Shown here piece after piece: positions 5,585-7,122 of a DNA stretch of 7,122 nucleotides. Origin of the DNA: Clostridiales bacterium (GTDB taxonomy: Bacteria > Bacillota > Clostridia > Christensenellales > DUVY01); the NCBI GenBank assembly GCA_031290295.1, contig JAITNT010000257.1, positions 1 to 7,122 of the forward strand. The letters run 5' to 3'. The translations under genes and the position numbers were made by a program. A model generated the notes under the pieces. That model was not told the DNA's origin, ran no database searches, and saw only the letters and a program-made list of their open reading frames with translations. Within the stretch, counting starts at the first letter, position 1. Every line of letters starts with the position of its first letter.

Positions 5585-6120
5585 GGGTAATCGGCGGTCT
5601 GTACCGCGGACGCAGGCTGTTAAGCCCTCCGCGCGGCAAGGAAATACGGCCTACCTCGGACAGAGCTAAGGAAGCGTTGTTTAATATACTGCAAACCAAA
5701 ATTATCGGCTATGATTTTCTCGACCTGTTCGCGGGCACGGGGAACGTCGGTATAGAGGCCTTGAGCCGCGGCGCGCGCGTTGTTTTTGTGGACGGCGACC
5801 CGGTGAGCGCAGGCTTAATACAAGACAATCTCAAGCTGTTGTCCGCTAACGCGCGGGTTGTTAAGTCGGATGCGTTAACGTATATCGAAACGTCCGCTAA
5901 GGACGCGTTCGATTATATCTTTATCGATCCGCCGTACAACCCCGAGGGGCGGCGGGAATTGCTGTCGGCGGTATTTGAGAGCGGCGTGTTGCGCGAGGGC
6001 GGACTGGTTATCAGTGAAAACGCCGCGTCCTACGCCTTGCCGGAATCGGACGGGTACGAGATAGCGGATATAAGGAAGTACGGCGTTAATTGCCTTACGT
6101 TCGTTAAAGCAAAAAAATAG
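5581..6120 (+). CDS. rsmD: 16S rRNA (guanine(966)-N(2))-methyltransferase RsmD
   Basis: S-adenosylmethionine-dependent enzyme that methylates N2 of G966 (E. coli numbering) of 16S rRNA during small-subunit assembly. The 179 residues match the usual length of about 180-200. The N-terminal signature MRVIGGLYRGRRL and RPTSDRAKEALFNIL (23-37) are typical. The SAM-binding motif DLFAGTGNVGIEALSRGA starts at 48, and the catalytic DPPY at 116-119 is the N6/N2-type motif IV. The frame is open upstream to an ATG at 5452, but that stretch is the membrane gene in another frame, and family alignment begins at 5581. The ATG overlaps the upstream stop (ATGA) and follows GAAGGAAG closely, so translation is probably coupled. 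coaD lies 11 bp downstream, the usual pairing in Firmicutes and many other bacteria. Confidence 0.96.
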   Translation: MRVIGGLYRGRRLLSPPRGKEIRPTSDRAKEALFNILQTKIIGYDFLDLFAGTGNVGIEALSRGARVVFVDGDPVSAGLIQDNLKLLSANARVVKSDALTYIETSAKDAFDYIFIDPPYNPEGRRELLSAVFESGVLREGGLVISENAASYALPESDGYEIADIRKYGVNCLTFVKAKK

Positions 6121-6131
6121 AGGAGGGTATT

Positions 6132-6611
6132 ATGAAGCAATGTATCTTTGCGGGAACCTTTGATCCGATAAGCCTCGGACACGTCGATATTGCCCGCCGC
6201 GCGGCAAGGGCGTTCGATAACGTAATTGTCGCGGTGTGCGATAACGCCGAAAAGCGGACGGCGTTCACGCTCAAGGAGCGGCTCGAAATGGCGGAGCTTG
6301 CCCTAAAAGGCGAGCGCGGTATCAGCGCGGAGAGCTTTTCGGGTCTGCTGACGGATTTTTGCAAGGCTAAGGGCGCAAGGTATCTTGTGCGCGGCTTGCG
6401 CAACACGACCGACTTCGAGTATGAGAAGGTGCTTTTTGAGGTATACAAAACGCAATTGCCCGATATCGAATGCGTGTATTTCACGGCGCGGGGCGATCAA
6501 GAGCATATTCAAAGCTCGTATATACGCGAATTGCTGAAGCTCGGGGGCGATTGCTCAAAATTTATACCCTCTGCGGTACTCGAATATATTACAAAAATTA
6601 ATAAAATCTGA
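6132..6611 (+). CDS. coaD: Phosphopantetheine adenylyltransferase
   Basis: Catalyses the penultimate step of coenzyme A synthesis: 4'-phosphopantetheine plus ATP to dephospho-CoA plus pyrophosphate, in the cytoplasm. The 159-residue length is exactly normal for bacterial CoaD. The nucleotidyltransferase motif GTFDPISLGH is at 8-17 with the key histidine H17, the basic KRTAFTLKER at 41-50, RGLRNTTDFEYE at 87-98 and the ISSxxxR-type ATP motif as IQSSYIREL at 126-134. The common PGSFDPxTNGH appears here as AGTFDPISLGH, within known variation. GGAGG at about 6122-6126 precedes the ATG by a few bases, 11 bp after the rsmD stop, so the two genes are surely co-transcribed. CoA made here is a substrate of both the IorAB and ligase reactions, though that link is general rather than specific. 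Confidence 0.97.
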   Translation: MKQCIFAGTFDPISLGHVDIARRAARAFDNVIVAVCDNAEKRTAFTLKERLEMAELALKGERGISAESFSGLLTDFCKAKGARYLVRGLRNTTDFEYEKVLFEVYKTQLPDIECVYFTARGDQEHIQSSYIRELLKLGGDCSKFIPSAVLEYITKINKI

Positions 6612-6617
6612 TATAAT
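6589..6617 (+). promoter_or_regulatory. Probable promoter for the patatin-like gene
   Basis: A perfect TATAAT (6612-6617) directly after the coaD stop is preceded at 17 bp by TTACAA (6589-6594), a 3-of-6 match to TTGACA. Transcription would start near 6624, 27 bp before the patatin ATG, leaving just room for the ribosome site GAGGTG at 6638-6643. The area is AT-rich compared with its surroundings. It suggests the patatin-like gene can be expressed apart from rsmD-coaD; readthrough is also possible since no terminator is seen. Confidence 0.5.
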
Positions 6618-6650
6618 ATATCTATTGTTAAATCTGTGAGGTGTGAATAT

Positions 6651-7122
6651 ATGTCTGAACCTAGAATCGGTCTAGTACTCGGCGCGGGCGGCGCGCGCGG
6701 CTTCTGTCATGTGGGCGTTCTGCAGGTTCTTACCGAGCATAATATTCCGATTGACATAATCGGCGGCGCGTCCATGGGCTCGCTCGTCGGCGGCGCGTTT
6801 TGCGCGGGAATAACCCTTAACGAGATGGAAAGCCTCGCGGGCGAAATTAATCAGGCGTTCGTTATGGATTTCAGCGCTTCGCCGAATAAAAAGCTCGCTA
6901 TCCTGAAGGGCGAACGCGTAACTAAGCTTATTATCAGCTTGCTCGGCGAGAAAAAAATCGAGGATTTGAGCATAGAATACCTTGCGGTTGCCTGCGACCT
7001 TAACACCGGAAAGACCCACGTTTTTAAGAAAGGCTTGCTGTGGCAGGCGGTTCGGGCGAGTATCGCTATTCCCATGGTTTTTAAGCCGGTTGAGTTTAAG
7101 GACATGCTTCTTACGGACGGCG
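6651..7122 (+). CDS. Patatin-like phospholipase, RssA/YchK type (3' partial)
   Basis: Probable serine hydrolase (lipid acyl hydrolase) of the bacterial patatin-like family. 157 residues are visible and the gene runs off the right edge. Seen: the oxyanion-hole loop LGAGGARGFCHVGVL at 10-24, the nucleophile motif GASMG at 39-43 with Ser 41, and ASIAIPMVFKPVE followed by LTDG, where Asp 156 is the second member of the Ser-Asp dyad, just before the cut. So both catalytic residues are present. Small cytoplasmic members of this type usually have 250-320 residues, so about half is missing. No signal peptide or membrane segment is visible in this part. GAGGTG lies 7 nt before the ATG. Substrate and role are unknown for most members. 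The gap of 39 bp to coaD holds its likely promoter. Confidence 0.93.
   Translation, partial: MSEPRIGLVLGAGGARGFCHVGVLQVLTEHNIPIDIIGGASMGSLVGGAFCAGITLNEMESLAGEINQAFVMDFSASPNKKLAILKGERVTKLIISLLGEKKIEDLSIEYLAVACDLNTGKTHVFKKGLLWQAVRASIAIPMVFKPVEFKDMLLTDG

Noticed and set aside
6104..6484. A 126-codon minus-strand open frame opposite coaD
   Set aside because: coaD is certain from its motifs, and the antisense translation is a serine/arginine-rich sequence without domain features, so it is a shadow frame.

Overview
The window is 7.1 kb of densely packed bacterial DNA. It carries eight genes, all on the plus strand, with short gaps or overlaps between them. I saw no RNA gene, insertion sequence, CRISPR array or convincing intrinsic terminator. 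The organism is most likely an anaerobic bacterium of the Clostridia (Firmicutes). The evidence is an oxygen-sensitive ferredoxin-dependent 2-oxoacid oxidoreductase, strong A-rich Shine-Dalgarno sites such as GGAGG, a bacterial-type coaD next to rsmD, and use of TTG and ATG starts. Codons rich in GCG and CGC alongside many ATA codons suggest mid-range GC. The lineage is inference. TAG, TGA and TAA all end recognisable genes at the expected places, so the code looks standard.

The left half (2-3225, probably extending to 3785) is an aryl-acid module. It holds the 3' part of iorA, complete iorB, a phenylacetate-CoA ligase (PaaK) family gene and a tandem ACT-domain protein. IorAB interconverts aryl-pyruvates and aryl-acetyl-CoA using ferredoxin. 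The ligase joins free aryl-acetates to CoA with ATP. The ACT protein probably senses an amino acid. Together they fit either oxidative breakdown of aromatic amino acids or, with the ligase, uptake and reductive carboxylation of phenylacetate or indoleacetate to make aromatic amino acids. The 137-bp gap before the ACT gene is the longest clear non-coding stretch. It holds a near-perfect 25-nt dyad, a TATAAT box and a perfect 14-bp palindrome, so it is the best candidate regulatory region.

The right half (about 3800-7122) is a housekeeping set: alanine racemase (alr), an unrecognised multi-pass membrane protein, rsmD (16S rRNA methyltransferase), coaD (phosphopantetheine adenylyltransferase) and the 5' part of a patatin-like phospholipase gene. 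The membrane-protein gene and rsmD overlap by ATGA and are probably translationally coupled. A good promoter match lies between coaD and the patatin gene.

The oddest point is the 5' end of alr. The conserved IDLKAL start of the family is encoded in frame upstream of the only usual start codon (TTG 3834), while a GTG/ATG pair with a Shine-Dalgarno lies one frame off. That suggests a one-base indel in a T-run, a frameshift, or an unusual start. I found no clear evidence of a wholly new system. The candidates worth checking are the alr start, the operator-like dyads and the unknown membrane protein.
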